A stretch of DNA of 64,000 nucleotides. Source: Corynespora cassiicola (lineage: Eukaryota; Ascomycota; Dothideomycetes; Pleosporales; Corynesporascaceae). Position numbers and translations under genes: made by a program. How positions within the stretch are numbered: position 1 is the stretch's first letter; the number at the start of each line of letters is the position of its first letter. The stretch is from the NCBI GenBank assembly GCA_022059125.1, contig JAEUWY010000001.1, forward strand, positions 806,001 through 870,000, written 5' to 3'. This document shows positions 33,850 through 45,437 of this stretch, piece after piece. The notes beneath the pieces are model-generated. The model was not told the origin of the DNA, searched no databases, and was given only the letters and a program-made list of their open reading frames with translations.

Positions 33850-34807
33850 GATTGTAGGCCTTACAACGACGCCCGGCACGACAAAAACGGCTCAGGGGCA
33901 CAAATAGGTTCGAGATGCTTGCCAGGCAGCGGGCTATTTATACCAGGAGCTTGAGGCCCTGGCAGCGTTGCCGGAGCAGATTTCCCAGACCACGTACCGC
34001 TTCTAGGCATTCGGCGTGGGAGACGGGTGGATGGTGGTATGTGAGCTTCCTGCTTGAGCCAAGTGCGGGGGACGCTGCAGGAACGACAGCCAAACGATGA
34101 CGTCGAAGTTGATCCTGTGCATGCTCTCCGCTGCCGATAAGGTGATACGAGCGGGGATTTCTATAGAGCCAAGGCCGCCTAGGGCACTGTTCTCAGTGAC
34201 GGGCGACGGCACGTGAAGTTGCCGGCGCTGGCCGTCACTCAAGGGATACGCACACAGAGTGAGCCACGTAGGCAGCCAGGAGGTAACGTGGATCACACGG
34301 AGCTGGTCGCTCAATTCACCGTGATGACCTGCCTGGCGAGAGAACCTTGACTGCTGACGCCAAAACGGTGTCGGCTGGTAGGCAAGCACCTGTAGGCGCA
34401 AACAAGAAGGTCAAGAAAAGCGGGTGGCTGGCCCCAAACTACGCGAGGGCCCCGGTCCGGTGAAGATTGCCATGGCGCCTGCGCATCAGGCCCGCCACAG
34501 TATTGTCATGACGATCACGCCGCCTTTGCGACATGGGGGGATGGGGGAAATGCTTCGCCATCTGATTTTACATGTGCGGGTTGGGTGTCGTCTGGACAAA
34601 GGCCCCCAGCCAACTTCATTCGTTACTTTTCGTGTACATGAGGCTCCACTGGCCCGCGTGTAGACCCACGCTCTCTATGGTATACCCAGTGTATGAGGTT
34701 AGAGGACGTCACTTTCCTCGGAGGCAACATGGAAAATGGACAGAATGCGAACTCGACAAAGCAGATGGCTTTGGCCTTCCAATACAGCCATGCAAATGCC
34801 TTCTTGC
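33850..34807. other. Intergenic, carboxypeptidase promoter
   Basis: 958 bp. Contains the carboxypeptidase TATA box. No gene seen. Confidence 0.5.
33934..33942 (-). promoter_or_regulatory. TATA box of the carboxypeptidase gene
   Basis: TATAAATAG on the minus strand, about 85 bp upstream of the ATG at 33849, a near-consensus TATA element. Confidence 0.6.
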
Positions 34808-36254
34808 TTAGAGCGCGCCGTCCTCGGCCCGACTCCAGACACTAAGTCCGCCGTGCGATCCATCAGGCTTTGCTTGACGGCGACTGACGGTAAAGTCTGT
34901 CTGGAGCTCCGAGATTCTTTCGGTCATGTTTTCCCACTCGTCCACTTGGGTGGTGTATGGAAAGACTTGGACGAATTCACATCCGACAAACTCACCTCTG
35001 GTCATCTCATCCAGGCTTACGAACAGTGGCATTGGATGGTTTGGGTAATAGGTCCTCTGGCCGTTTTGTGCAAGCTCATGGAGTCTGAGATTACCGAGGC
35101 GCTCTTGGGTCTTCAGATCTTCGAGTACATCAGGCCAGCCGCGGCTGTCAGGCTCGTCATCGTCGTCGAGGCCGTCATCCATGGCGTCATCCGAGGCGCC
35201 GTCGTTGCAATCCATTTCGCAGTGCTCCATTGTCAGACTTTTCAATGTTTTAGTATGGTGCTGAAGGAATTTGCCGTCTAGCGGGAGTGCAAAGGGGAGG
35301 CCACGCAAGCGCAGGCTTCGTAGCGAAGCCTTTGGCCGCCTCGTCACCAGATAGTCAAGCATCATTTCGTCGGCCATGTCATGGTCGGACCAGCCATTGC
35401 ACACAATGGATAGGTCCTTCAAGGCAGGAAGTGCGAGTAGGAAGTCGCAGAGTATGGTCGAATTGCTAAAGGTGCAAACCAAGCTCAAGCTGGTGAGCCT
35501 GTCGAATACCGACCACATTGGCGAGGGGAATTCGAATTGGTCCAGAACCATTCCAATGCCATCGGCCTTGAGCGACAAGCTATCATAGGGCATGACGAGG
35601 CTCTCGATACGGTGTTTAGCCAACCACATGGCCGAGAAGATGGAAGCGAACAGAGTGGCACATGATCCAGGCCCGCGGGAGCAGTGTCTGTCGGTGGAAT
35701 AGAATATGTTCAGAGCCACGCGATTGGAAGGATCGAGGGTGATTTTGGAAACATTGATCAAGTTCTCTAGGACTTTGCTAAGCAGAAGGGTTCCCATGCC
35801 ACCCGTCTCGAAAGCCTGGAGCCGTCAGCGGCGGAGACTAGGGCTGCACTGAGGGAAGACTTACCCTTCGATCGGATGCGTCCCTGTCTAGAGCGCGTAC
35901 CTGCTCCTGGAGAGCGGCATTGTCGTCCTGTGCTTCGAGCTGGAGGTGGAAACGATCGAAATCGCTCATGAGCAAATGCCGACCCAAGCTCAGCGTCTCG
36001 ACTGTGGCGTTGACGACGGGGCATTCGGAGATTTCCTGCAACCTGGCCAGGCCCTGCAAGGAGAAGTCGACGGCCCTGTGCTTGAAGTAGGCATGCAAGA
36101 AGGTGCGGTGGGTTTTGGCTTCGAGCGTCTTGGACGCCAGCCGCAGCGAGCACAGGGCGGGCGGGTCTGGTGCTTGGGTGTCGAGGCAGACGACGCATTC
36201 GGCGATGCGTTCGACGAGCTCAAGGGGGAGTTTCTCGAGAGAAGGCGTATCCAT
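34808..36254 (-). CDS. F-box-like protein
   Basis: Two exons, 35865-36254 and 34808-35815, with a 49-bp intron, giving 465 residues. The N-terminus (SLEKLPLELVERIAECV...ALCSLRLASKTLEAKT) matches the F-box pattern LP-E-hydrophobic...L-x-LRL-S-K. Fungal F-box proteins of this layout act as substrate adaptors in SCF ubiquitin ligases by binding Skp1. The rest has Leu-rich stretches of LRR-like character (LTSLSLVCTF, LPALKDLSIVCNGW, LRSLRLRGLPF, LKSLTMEHCEM). An acidic insert (SDDAMDDGLDDDDEPD) follows near residue 350. The start at 36254 was chosen over upstream in-frame ATGs because the F-box begins within 10 residues. Target unknown. Confidence 0.8.
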
Positions 36255-36763
36255 GGAGAGGGTGGGTACTGGGTGCTTGGTGCTGAGTGAGGGGTGGGGA
36301 ATGAAGGGGGCGGGGCAGCAAAGGATGCATGAGGGCGTTCCACTCGCTCGCATAACCGACGCGACGCAGACGCGACGGGGGGGAGGCATGGGGCGGGGCC
36401 TCTGGTTTTTAATATGGTATATATGGAAAGAAAACACTAAATCGATATCGCGAACCTCATCAACCCTCATGTCTGCGCACACCGCCTTGTCGGCCGTCTC
36501 TCGTCGAATACCCAGGTATTTCCTCGCGCCTTTCGTTGTTCTCTTTTGTTTTCCTCACTACTACCTCGAAATCGCCTTTTTTTTTTCCATTGCTCTAGTA
36601 CTATTTCCATCGCTTTTTTCTTTACGTTTTCTTCCATGTGGTCCCATGACTTCATCTGTTCGAATGCGATCGCCAACACTTCTCCTGATATCCTTTTTGA
36701 TACTGCCTGCCGGTCATTCTTTATCGCATCCTGCACACTTTCTCCTGCTATGTACCACCGTAG
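36255..36763. other. Intergenic, F-box gene promoter
   Basis: 509 bp between the F-box gene start and the next gene's 3' end. It is pyrimidine-rich around 36560-36640. Nothing else recognised. Confidence 0.45.
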
Positions 36764-37887
36764 TCACCATTCTTTCGGGTCCCGGTTCTTGTAGAACATG
36801 TCCAGAACTCCAGGGGCCGCTTCCAACATCATTGCTATCTCTCGCTGGTAGATTACCAAATTGATCGTGCACAAGTCGCCACGTTTCTTATCATTAACGG
36901 TCAGGCAACGCCCCAGGGCCGCGTTCGCAATTTCCAAAGAATTGGGAGATCCAGTGTCCCGACTAAGGATATCGAACGCGGGTTCAATGGCGGGTTTGTG
37001 ACTAGTGTTTTTGGGGTCATTGAAATCTTTGGCAGAATGCTTGTCCCAGTTGGGGTCTTTACGCAGCTCATCAAGTATAACCTTCCAACTCGAGGAGCAA
37101 TTCTGCTGTAACGTAAGCCAATCGAAAAGTATATCAGCCATGTCGGCCTGCAGCCATAGTCCAAATCTGTGCAAGATTATCTTAGAGTTTACAAGCTTTT
37201 GATTGTCGATGCTTGGGACGGGCAGTCCCTTCTGTGTCCTTTCGGGCTCAATCACTTGCCGCGCTAGTCGACCCCAGGGCTGAGGTCCACTCATCTTTTC
37301 GAGAAGCTGGCACACCAAACTGTCGAGTTTGGCCGAGCAGACCCCATCTGGCAGGTATACGCCGTTTCCGAATATGCTCGAGTCTCGGAAGTGTCGCATC
37401 TTCTTGTCGTCTACTCTTATGTTGCCGACTCTCACTAGTCTTGCCTTGTTCGCAGTTGATGGGCCTATGGCGAGTGTAATCTTGGAGTCGGCTTCCTTGA
37501 GTGTTTTGGGGGGCCCGCCGACAAAAACATAGCTGGGATCTTGAGTGTACAGCATAAGCTCCATATCCGGCCAGGCCGGGTCATTAGGACGGTCAAGACG
37601 CCCAGCAACATATATGTGGCCTAGCATGTTGATCGACAATGATTGGTTTTCCCATCTTACGCCAGACTGACGATGCTTGAGGGGGAGCTCGTATTTCCAC
37701 ATGCCGCACAACATGGGCATCTGGAGCAAGAAGGAGTGTTGTCCATCATGTCTTGGCCATCCCTTTCGAAGTTTCTTCTGGTGAGGATGGCGCGGTTGAA
37801 GGGCTTTTTCAACGCAGCTGGCACAAGTACGTCTGATCCGCCATCGACGATGGCTGTGGCTATGGGAACAAAGTCCGACACCTTCAT
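36764..37887 (-). CDS. Uncharacterised fungal protein
   Basis: I do not recognise it. Two exons are inferred: 37831-37887 and 36764-37777 with a 53-bp intron, giving 356 residues. The long second frame is open upstream of 37777, but the first exon MKVSDFVPIATAIVDGGSD reads better and is joined by a clean GT...CCTCACCAG. The body is soluble and mixed alpha/beta in look (LSINMLGHIYVAGRLDRPND, YVFVGGPPKTLKEADSKITL, KIILHRFGLWLQADMADILFDW). No signal peptide or membrane helix. The C-terminus RDPKEW ends at a stop with no obvious truncation. It could also start in another upstream exon. Confidence 0.5.
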
Positions 37888-38494
37888 AACGTATCTCTTC
37901 TGGCCCCCACTTTGGTCTTGCTGCCTCGGCTGCCTTTTCCCTTGGACTTTGGCTTCGGCTGGTCACCATTCCAACCAATGTCCCTTGCGGTCTCGGTACT
38001 CAGTGTCCCTCTTATACTGCCAGTAGGTTGGAAGAAAGGCACGAGACTCCATAACGGATAAGACGCCGAACTTCGGGGGCTTGAGGAGATGCTGTGCGGA
38101 AGCAAATGTCGCTGCACTCTGTACAGACGATGTGGTGACAGATGAGTGTGTGGAGGGGAGCGGGAGGGAAGGCGGTCAAGGTACAAGTGCGTGGGCGGGC
38201 GGGCGGGCGGGATGTGGGGATAGCGACGGACGCTAGTGTTTTGGCGCGCTCGATTAACCCACCCAGGCAGGCATCGTCCACAGGCGTCAACCCTGGGCAG
38301 TCACGAGCTCGTCCTGACGCGCCATCACGTGATGGGAGATTTTGCACTTCCCACCTCCTGCCTAGGTAGGTAGGAGGTAGGTTACTCAGCACCGAGGCGT
38401 CCCGTGACCTTGCAAGACATGTTTGTTCCTATGCTAACGAGAGTGCTACCACCATCACAACGTCTCAACACCATACACCTGCACTCCTCACGAG
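37888..38494. other. Intergenic spacer
   Basis: 607 bp. It contains a 12-bp perfect palindrome CATCACGTGATG at 38323-38334 and a CCTAGGTAGGTAGGAGGTAGG tract at 38361-38381, plus a short GGGC repeat near 38194-38213. No gene. Confidence 0.5.
38323..38334. promoter_or_regulatory. Palindromic CACGTG (E-box) site
   Basis: CATCACGTGATG is its own reverse complement and contains the TCACGTGA core bound by CBF1/USF-type bHLH proteins. It lies 436 bp upstream of the start at 37887. Function not shown. Confidence 0.3.
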
Positions 38495-40873
38495 CTAAGT
38501 CGTGACCTTGATGACTCTGGCCACACTCGGTGTCCCCGCTGAATTGATAGCAAACAGGAACCAGTGCCCTGGAAGCGCAACGCCAGCATCCCCGGGGATC
38601 GTAACCGTGTAGCTAGTGCCGCTCCCCGACGGCGTGAGCGGAATGCGACGCTGGTCCGTGTTCACCGTATGCGTCGAACTTCCGAATCGCACGAGCGAGA
38701 AGCCCGTGACGGCGCTGTTGGTCGTGATACCGAGAGAAGCGCCGAGCTTGACCGTCGATGCGACGCTATTGATGACAGGCCGAGCTCGTCGAGAACCATC
38801 GGCGTTGAGAAGGTAGGGCGGCACGAATATCTCGGCATCGAAGTGGTTGACGCCGCATCCGCCGCACAGCCCACCTCCTCCTTGCAAGACGGTCGCGTCG
38901 GGAAGAAGGAGTGCCACTGAATGGTAGGTGCGGGGAATCGCCATGGGATTCAGTTGCGTCCATGTCCCAGTTGCCGGATTCCACAACTCCGGGACGTAGG
39001 CCGCCGTGCCATCAGTAAACGGCTCTACCCACGACTGGCCTCCCGTCACGAAGACGGTCCCATCAGGAAGAGCCACCCCGTTTGCAAAGCCTCGAGCATA
39101 TTGCATGCTTGCCGTCTTTGTCACCACAGGCTTCGTCTTTGGGTTTCCGAGCGTAATGACATAGGCGCCAGCCCGAGCCTGGGCGCCCTGGTAATGCAAA
39201 GCACCGCCAGCTGTTAGAATCTTGCCAGCAGCCGCATCATACATGACGGCATTCCCATTCATTGCGTCGCCATCGTCGGCACGGTCTCCTGCTGCTGTTG
39301 TGCTCCCCGCTCCATTCGAGTCGTACCAATTCATGGCTCGAGAAGGTCCAGCCTGGAAGTGCGTCTTGTTCTTCCAACCAAATAGCCAAGCGTGATTGTC
39401 GGCACGATACACCCCTCCTCTGTCATTCGTGAGCATGGGCGATACCAGGGCATTTTGAATGAGCGTCCATGCATTGCTGGTGGGATCGTAGATCTCGCCA
39501 TTCTTGCCCCCTTCTCCCCCACTCCAGGAGCCACCAATGTTAAAAATGCGTCCATCAGAACCTGTCGAAGTGGATTGGTATCCTCGAGCAACCTTCATGT
39601 CTGGAGCGGCCACCCATGCATCGCTTCCGGGGTCATAGATACTGGTCTTGGCTGCATTGCTCCCGCCCGTCACGAAAACACGGCCGTTGAAGTCAACCGA
39701 AATCCCAGGGCAGAACATGTCATGTTGTGTGTTGCTTACGGTCCTTTGGGTTGATTCTCCGGTTGTAGGATCATAGATGGCTGTCTGCGTGTAGCCGTTG
39801 GAACCGCCAAAATTGTCTCGTGCAAATGCAGACCACAAAAGGACCTTTCCATTCGGTAGATTGGCAGCTGCGGCAGGCACTAGAGGAAAGTCGACTGTAT
39901 TGGTCCAGAGTCCTTTGCCTGGCTCTGGGGCAACATATGGCGCCGATTCAACGCTGACTAGGTTGATCTCTCCCGCACTAGTCCATGGACCACGACCTCC
40001 AGCTTCCGTGAGAGCGTTGAGGCGAAAGTATCGAGCTCTGGCATTGAAAGAGGCCACTTTTTCGTTTCCATCGTCGGCCCATGTGCCAGCGGCTACTTGG
40101 CTCCAATCTGTGCTGTCGTTGCTTGCCTGGACCGTATATTGGCCAATTCGTCCATTTGCCTGGTTGAGTCGAGGGAGATAGGCAAGACCAGCCACTGTTT
40201 GCTGACTTCCTGCGTCGATACGAAACCAGTGTGGGAGGGGATCGGCCGATCCTTGGTATTTGGTGTGCCAAAGGCTCCCAGTATTACCGTCTACCGCATT
40301 CGAGGCAGGAGTGTTTTCTGCAGTTAACTCCTGGCTGTCTGCGGAGACACTCCATCCCGACCGCGAAGTATAGGCAACCTCATGGAAGATGTTGATCTCG
40401 GCAGCGGAGGACCATTGATTTCCTGCCCCTTGTGCCTCAGAAAGCGCTGTGATTCGTACATACCGAGCAGGTCTTGTAACAAAAGTCGTCTTCTTTGTTT
40501 CGACACTATTCATGTATGTGCCAACAGCGACTGGTGACCCCCAATTCGAGCCATCGGTACTCACTTCAATTCTGTGGCTTCCTATTCTCCCATTGGCGCT
40601 CCCATCTTGCCGCGGTGTGATGCTCACGGCATGGACGTTGAAGTTTGCTTTCATATCGATGAGAATCCAGTTTGGCAGTGCGTCTACCGGCGTTGGCGAG
40701 TATTTAGAATGCCAAAATGTGGCGGCATTTCCATCAATCGCCTTCGATGCCTCATTACCGACTTGAAGGCTATCAGCGGTTGCTGTCCATCCTGATCGGT
40801 TGATGGCGACAGAGGCAGATGTTGCCGTCCTAATGAACCAAAGTGACAACAGAAAAAAATTTAAAAGGGCCAT
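38495..40873 (-). CDS. Galactose oxidase-like copper radical oxidase with two discoidin domains
   Basis: Oxidises primary alcohols such as the C6 hydroxyl of galactose to aldehydes, releasing H2O2. One exon, 792 residues from the ATG at 40873, which begins a signal peptide (MALLNFFLLSLWFIRTATSA). Two F5/8-type-C (CBM32-like) domains follow at about 20-160 and 165-305 (each SGW...S..GN..AIDGN...W.SKY / WHTKY...). Then come the seven-bladed kelch region and a C-terminal immunoglobulin-like domain. Active-site residues are all present: Cys388 (HDMFCPGIS) and Tyr432 (ARGYQS), spaced 44 apart exactly as in the Cys-Tyr cofactor of GaoA; Trp450 (IGGSW), 18 after the Tyr as in GaoA; Tyr650-His651 (PRTYHS); and His770 (PGHWFLF). 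Known GaoA has a single N-terminal discoidin domain. A TATA box lies about 95 bp upstream. Confidence 0.92.
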   Translation of the reverse strand: MALLNFFLLSLWFIRTATSASVAINRSGWTATADSLQVGNEASKAIDGNAATFWHSKYSPTPVDALPNWILIDMKANFNVHAVSITPRQDGSANGRIGSHRIEVSTDGSNWGSPVAVGTYMNSVETKKTTFVTRPARYVRITALSEAQGAGNQWSSAAEINIFHEVAYTSRSGWSVSADSQELTAENTPASNAVDGNTGSLWHTKYQGSADPLPHWFRIDAGSQQTVAGLAYLPRLNQANGRIGQYTVQASNDSTDWSQVAAGTWADDGNEKVASFNARARYFRLNALTEAGGRGPWTSAGEINLVSVESAPYVAPEPGKGLWTNTVDFPLVPAAAANLPNGKVLLWSAFARDNFGGSNGYTQTAIYDPTTGESTQRTVSNTQHDMFCPGISVDFNGRVFVTGGSNAAKTSIYDPGSDAWVAAPDMKVARGYQSTSTGSDGRIFNIGGSWSGGEGGKNGEIYDPTSNAWTLIQNALVSPMLTNDRGGVYRADNHAWLFGWKNKTHFQAGPSRAMNWYDSNGAGSTTAAGDRADDGDAMNGNAVMYDAAAGKILTAGGALHYQGAQARAGAYVITLGNPKTKPVVTKTASMQYARGFANGVALPDGTVFVTGGQSWVEPFTDGTAAYVPELWNPATGTWTQLNPMAIPRTYHSVALLLPDATVLQGGGGLCGGCGVNHFDAEIFVPPYLLNADGSRRARPVINSVASTVKLGASLGITTNSAVTGFSLVRFGSSTHTVNTDQRRIPLTPSGSGTSYTVTIPGDAGVALPGHWFLFAINSAGTPSVARVIKVTT

Positions 40874-40964
40874 CGTGCAGTGTAATTCTGCTCTGCTATG
40901 GTAAGGATCGGTATTGACTGGCACCAAAGCTTGGTGGATTCCATTTCAAGCACCATTGCCCACC

Positions 40965-40974
40965 CATTTATATA
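40965..40974 (-). promoter_or_regulatory. TATA box of the galactose oxidase gene
   Basis: TATATAAATG on the minus strand, about 95 bp upstream of the ATG at 40873. Confidence 0.5.
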
Positions 40975-43900
40975 TTACCTTCGCCCATTCAAGGCCATCG
41001 CCTAAGCGCTGGATTTGAAAACGCTAATGACGGCCTCATCGTCCGGTTCGCCTGCGATAAAACACGATGCGCCACTGTATAAGGATCGTGGCGTTCGAGC
41101 ATATGCGTTCAATGCATCGCGAATTGGCTTTGCCCTTGACATGTTCCCCCATATCATCTCCGCACATGGAAATGTACTAGAACGTTGTTCTCGCTTTCCC
41201 AGAGTCCGGGATAGCGTTCCTGATATGCAGGCACCCCTACAATCTCCAACCATCACCCAGCTGTTTTGTATCGTTTCGAATGCTAGCTGCAGATCCGTTC
41301 AAGACGGCTAATGGACGGTGTGCTCCAAGTGCTCGTATTCCGCTTCCACTGCTCTACATTCGGGTATGTGGCGCCGTCATACGGTCATCGCTTAAGTAGA
41401 GGAAGCGCGGAGTGCGATATGTGTCGCTGATTCGCTGACACGCCAAGAATATGCACCACCTCTATCGTAAGCAGCCAGTGGAAGAGCGGGACGTGGTGTG
41501 CGAAAAAGGTTTCGGGAGGAGCCACGCGAGCATCCATACGAACTGCGGGTACGGGTGAATTCCCATAGTCGCATCTAGGCGTCTGGGCATCTGGGCATCT
41601 GGACATTCGGGCACCCGCTTCTATTTTTACGAAGGAAACCGGGTAGTTTTGGTTTTGTCGATCGTAACTTGGATTGAGTTCTACGCGGTTTTCACCCCCA
41701 TGCACGGACGTGACGCCAACATGACTGAAGGCCATGATGAGCTCATCGGTACCTATAGCCTTAGGTTTTAAGGTATCAGAACGTTATTCCTATGTGCCAA
41801 GTGACCCAGAAAGAGAATGGCTATGTGAGACTCGTATTATACGTTGCAGGAGAGTCCGCGTGAGAAGTCAAGACACCTAGTTACCCCTGAGCACAGCCAC
41901 CGCCCGCAAATACCCGTGACATTTTCCCCCTGACATTTTCAAAAGCTTACCTTGAATAATCTCTTTTATAGAAGCGTCTGTATCTAGCTCTTGTTTCCCC
42001 ATTTACTATCTCGACCGATTGACCGCAGGTATATATCTAAACCCCTGTGAGCTTTAAGGGTCAGTGTTCGTTTTTTCACACCGAGAAGATTGTTGTTATC
42101 CTGTCAGACTATTTTATGACATCAGCTCAACTAATTTGAGATTACTTCCAGCTTGTACCTGCATCTTGTGGGCATGCGCGAGGCAATGTTCCTAGTTGGG
42201 CTCTTCTTGGCTGAACTGCGGAGATTATGACGAACGCCGGGTAATCTATACTATACATTAGATTCCTGCAGATGCCGTTGCAAAACAGCTGTATTATCAC
42301 ATCTATTTAGCTATGTATTCTTCAACACCTGGGGCGATAATATTTAAGAGCTTCATAGCAATTCCAATCGCACCAGGGGTCTGGATGCTTTTTCTAAAAA
42401 GAGCATTTAACTGAGCGAGTACTGCTTACTACTTCTGATGTAGTGGTCTTATAAGGCAACACTTGCTCCTTTGTTGATCGATTTTTAATTACCAGGGAAT
42501 GGGTACCCATCGACACGCCACAATCGTCCAACATTACCCCTATATGTTCGCGAATCTACAGCTGACATACGACAGAATATACAGCCTCGAGCATTTACAT
42601 TTCCATCTGTATGTTCAGGAACAGAAACGAATTAAAAACTCTTTCAAGTGCCATACAAATGATGGTCCAGTGTCTATAAATTACTGTGGGAAGTGAATGG
42701 GACGCTGGGAGTTGGTGGGTTGGTACGCGAGATATGGCGCCGCCACTGGTACTGACAGGCCAGTCGCGGTGCCATGATGAAGCTCCATAAAAGGTCACAG
42801 CCACAATGTTATCAAGTTGGAATCTTCTGTCCTACAGCCTGAATGATTTTTCTTTTTCCCCAGCTAAAATATTCAAATGGATCCACATGAACGACTTTGA
42901 GCATCCTAGAAATAGTTGGCGTAGAGAAGTCTAGTTGGAGACTTCACCAATCGCCATTTTTGCAGATAATACGTCCTAATTCTGAGGCATTTTAAGTAAC
43001 ACCATAAAAACTATCGCCTGCATTACATGTTCTGCTCGCTGAAACCGCTGAACTTTCGGTGCAAACAACAGCGCTTTCATCATCACCACTACCATCATCT
43101 TCCCAGCCGTCCAGCTCTCACAACAGCACAAAAAGCAGCCAGAATATTTTCAAGAATTCACCACAGCAAAATCTTACTAGTAAATACCACTTTGTTTAGC
43201 AAACAAGTCCGTGCGGCTCACTAGCGTCTTGCTGTCTGCCGCCTGCCTCTATAAGTGCGTTCCCCTTCCCACTTTTCCCCCTCAAGTCCCCTGTCCATGC
43301 CAAAAGTCAACGTCTTCTCGGTGATACCTACGGTCTCATCGGCGCGCCAGTCTAGCACCGCACTCGCCTTCCTGTGTGCTTATAAAGATGCCATCTACCG
43401 ATTCCTTGGGTGGTGACTCAGCGGTAGATGAGCACAGGTTGTTCCCGTCGCCTAAGCTCCGTCAACGCAACTGCAGAATTGGTCCTGGACGAAGTGATGG
43501 GTGCTGCCTCTGGCTTTTGCTCATGGATATGCCACTTGTATGTACGCCGAACCGATCGGAGTCAACCTTTATCTTGACAAAACCGCCCGGGGTCAGGCCT
43601 GGGGAGGATTGAGGGATGGTGGAGGGCCCGGACAAGAAGGCCCAGCCCACCCTTCGATGTGGTCGTCTGGGTGGGAGCACAGGTTGTGCACTCTCGAAGG
43701 TGATCCCTGAGGGATTATCCCTTGAGCCGCTCGCTTTAGGGGCTGCGAGCCAGCCAGAGGGTTCGGGGCTTTGTCCAAGGTTGACGACGCTCTGAAATGT
43801 TGGCTCGTAGAGCGGGGACCCGTATATGCATACGATCAATCAGATTATTCGACTACGTACGGCCATACAAATTTACGACTGCAGAGTTGACGGACTCGAA

Positions 43901-44713
43901 ATATCACAATATTGCGGCCTCAGACTCAGAAGGGGCCTCTCTACCCGCGCCGATTGTAATCAATCACCGGAAGGACATCATAATTTGGACCTCTAATTCC
44001 GGCTGCTGATGACTGTTTCTGGTGCGGTGGGGCCAGATCTAGAGAATCTCATCTTTTTTCCCATTGACATCCTGGCTTGCTTGTCCCTCAAAGGATAAAT
44101 AGAAGTTCTTTTCCCTGGTGTTATTAAAACCTTTCAGGTTCGTGTAAATCTTCTGAAATTTTCCCTCTGGGTAATAATTTGCTTTGATTAAGCTGTTGTA
44201 CATGGTTTCATGTAATTATTCCCTATGCACCGCTAAATGCGTGCGTATTATAGAATCTACGATACATCTAATTACTTATATGATATTTCCTTCCAATTTT
44301 GAAGGAAAACGCTAATGTATAAGCTCATTGTGGAAAATAAGGAAGTTTCTTCGCTTTTTTACCTGATATCCTCCTCGATGTCATCTTCCCATTATTTTCT
44401 TCCACCAAAATGTCAAATCCGGTAGCAATTCGGGGCATGCCAACTGAGAGGATGGAAACCAATTTCCCACAGCCAGGGGCTTACGCTTCAATTATTCCTG
44501 TAACTCCCAATGTTTGCCACTCTTCAGGTTGAGGCCAGCGAGTTTGTCACAATCACGCGCGTGACAGGAGTATCGCCAGCACATAAAGCTCCAAACCCCG
44601 AACCCAGCCTTCTCGTACGCTAGCCGCTAAATCGAACAGCACTCTGTTATGTAACGCCTATAACGTACCATATAAAGGGTATTTTTGGCCTCTCGCCCTG
44701 TAGCGTCCATTCT

Positions 44714-44893
44714 TTAGCTGGCGACTCGCTCGACTACCTCCGCCGCAGCCACTTTGCCACCAATCGCTCGAAGCATGTGTCCATTGGGAGACCACGGTAT
44801 GATTCCAACACCCGGGAGGTTAATTTTCGAGAAATTGGTACCTATAATCGTCTGATTGACGCACATGCTCCGTACTATGGTGTCGTTTGCCAT
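44714..44893 (-). other. Small protein-like reading frame, possible gene fragment
   Basis: A 59-codon frame from ATG to TAA whose product (MANDTIVRSMCVNQTIIG, NLPGVGIIPWSPNGHML, VAAAEVVERVAS) looks more protein-like than its surroundings. The GIIPWSP motif faintly recalls aldo/keto reductases, but there is no further support. It could be a C-terminal relic or chance. Confidence 0.2.
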
Positions 44894-45437
44894 TGATAGC
44901 CCACAAATTGACTCCAGAGACTCCGAGACTCAATACCCGGTTTTAGGCAGCTACTAGGCCTCCGGTAGTAGATCCAAAAAGCCATACGAGAGGCTATATC
45001 TTGCACGCAGGGCACACTCCCATCACTCAGAGCATTGTTAGTGTGCGAGCTAATGTATATAGCTGTCCAGCAAACAATATCCCCAACCACATTGTTTTTA
45101 GTCTCGGAACAAGATAAATATAGCATGATGTCGAGCTGGATGAACAGAAAGTAACAGGGCTCTAAAATTTCAGGTGTGACACTTGATTTTTTTGGTAGGA
45201 TAACAGGCAGCATAGGTCAAAGCATGAAACAGGCCCTGTAACAAGCTGTCAATGAGCCACAAAATCAGAATCAAGTATAAGAGCCACAGCATGGTATCAT
45301 TGACTATATCAAAGCAAAAAAAACAGAGGGGGTATCCTGCTCATCGGTCTTACGTGCGCGCTAATGTGAAACGTAAATCCTCGAAGATCCGCTGACAACT
45401 TTTGCTATCAGCAGATATTTTCCAAGCAGTGGACAAT

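Larger units (their letters stand above)
40874..45437. other. 4.5-kb gene-poor, AT-rich interval
   Basis: No convincing gene. A short tandem of GGCATCT words sits near 41583-41605. A 59-residue protein-like frame lies at 44714-44893 (minus), listed separately. Other frames are short and unconvincing. No transposon coding region, LTR or terminal inverted repeat was recognised. Confidence 0.5.

Noticed and set aside
33901..33925. GGTTCGAGATGC as a tRNA B-box
   Set aside because: No matching acceptor stem, A-box or cloverleaf around it. No other tRNA candidate was found in the window.
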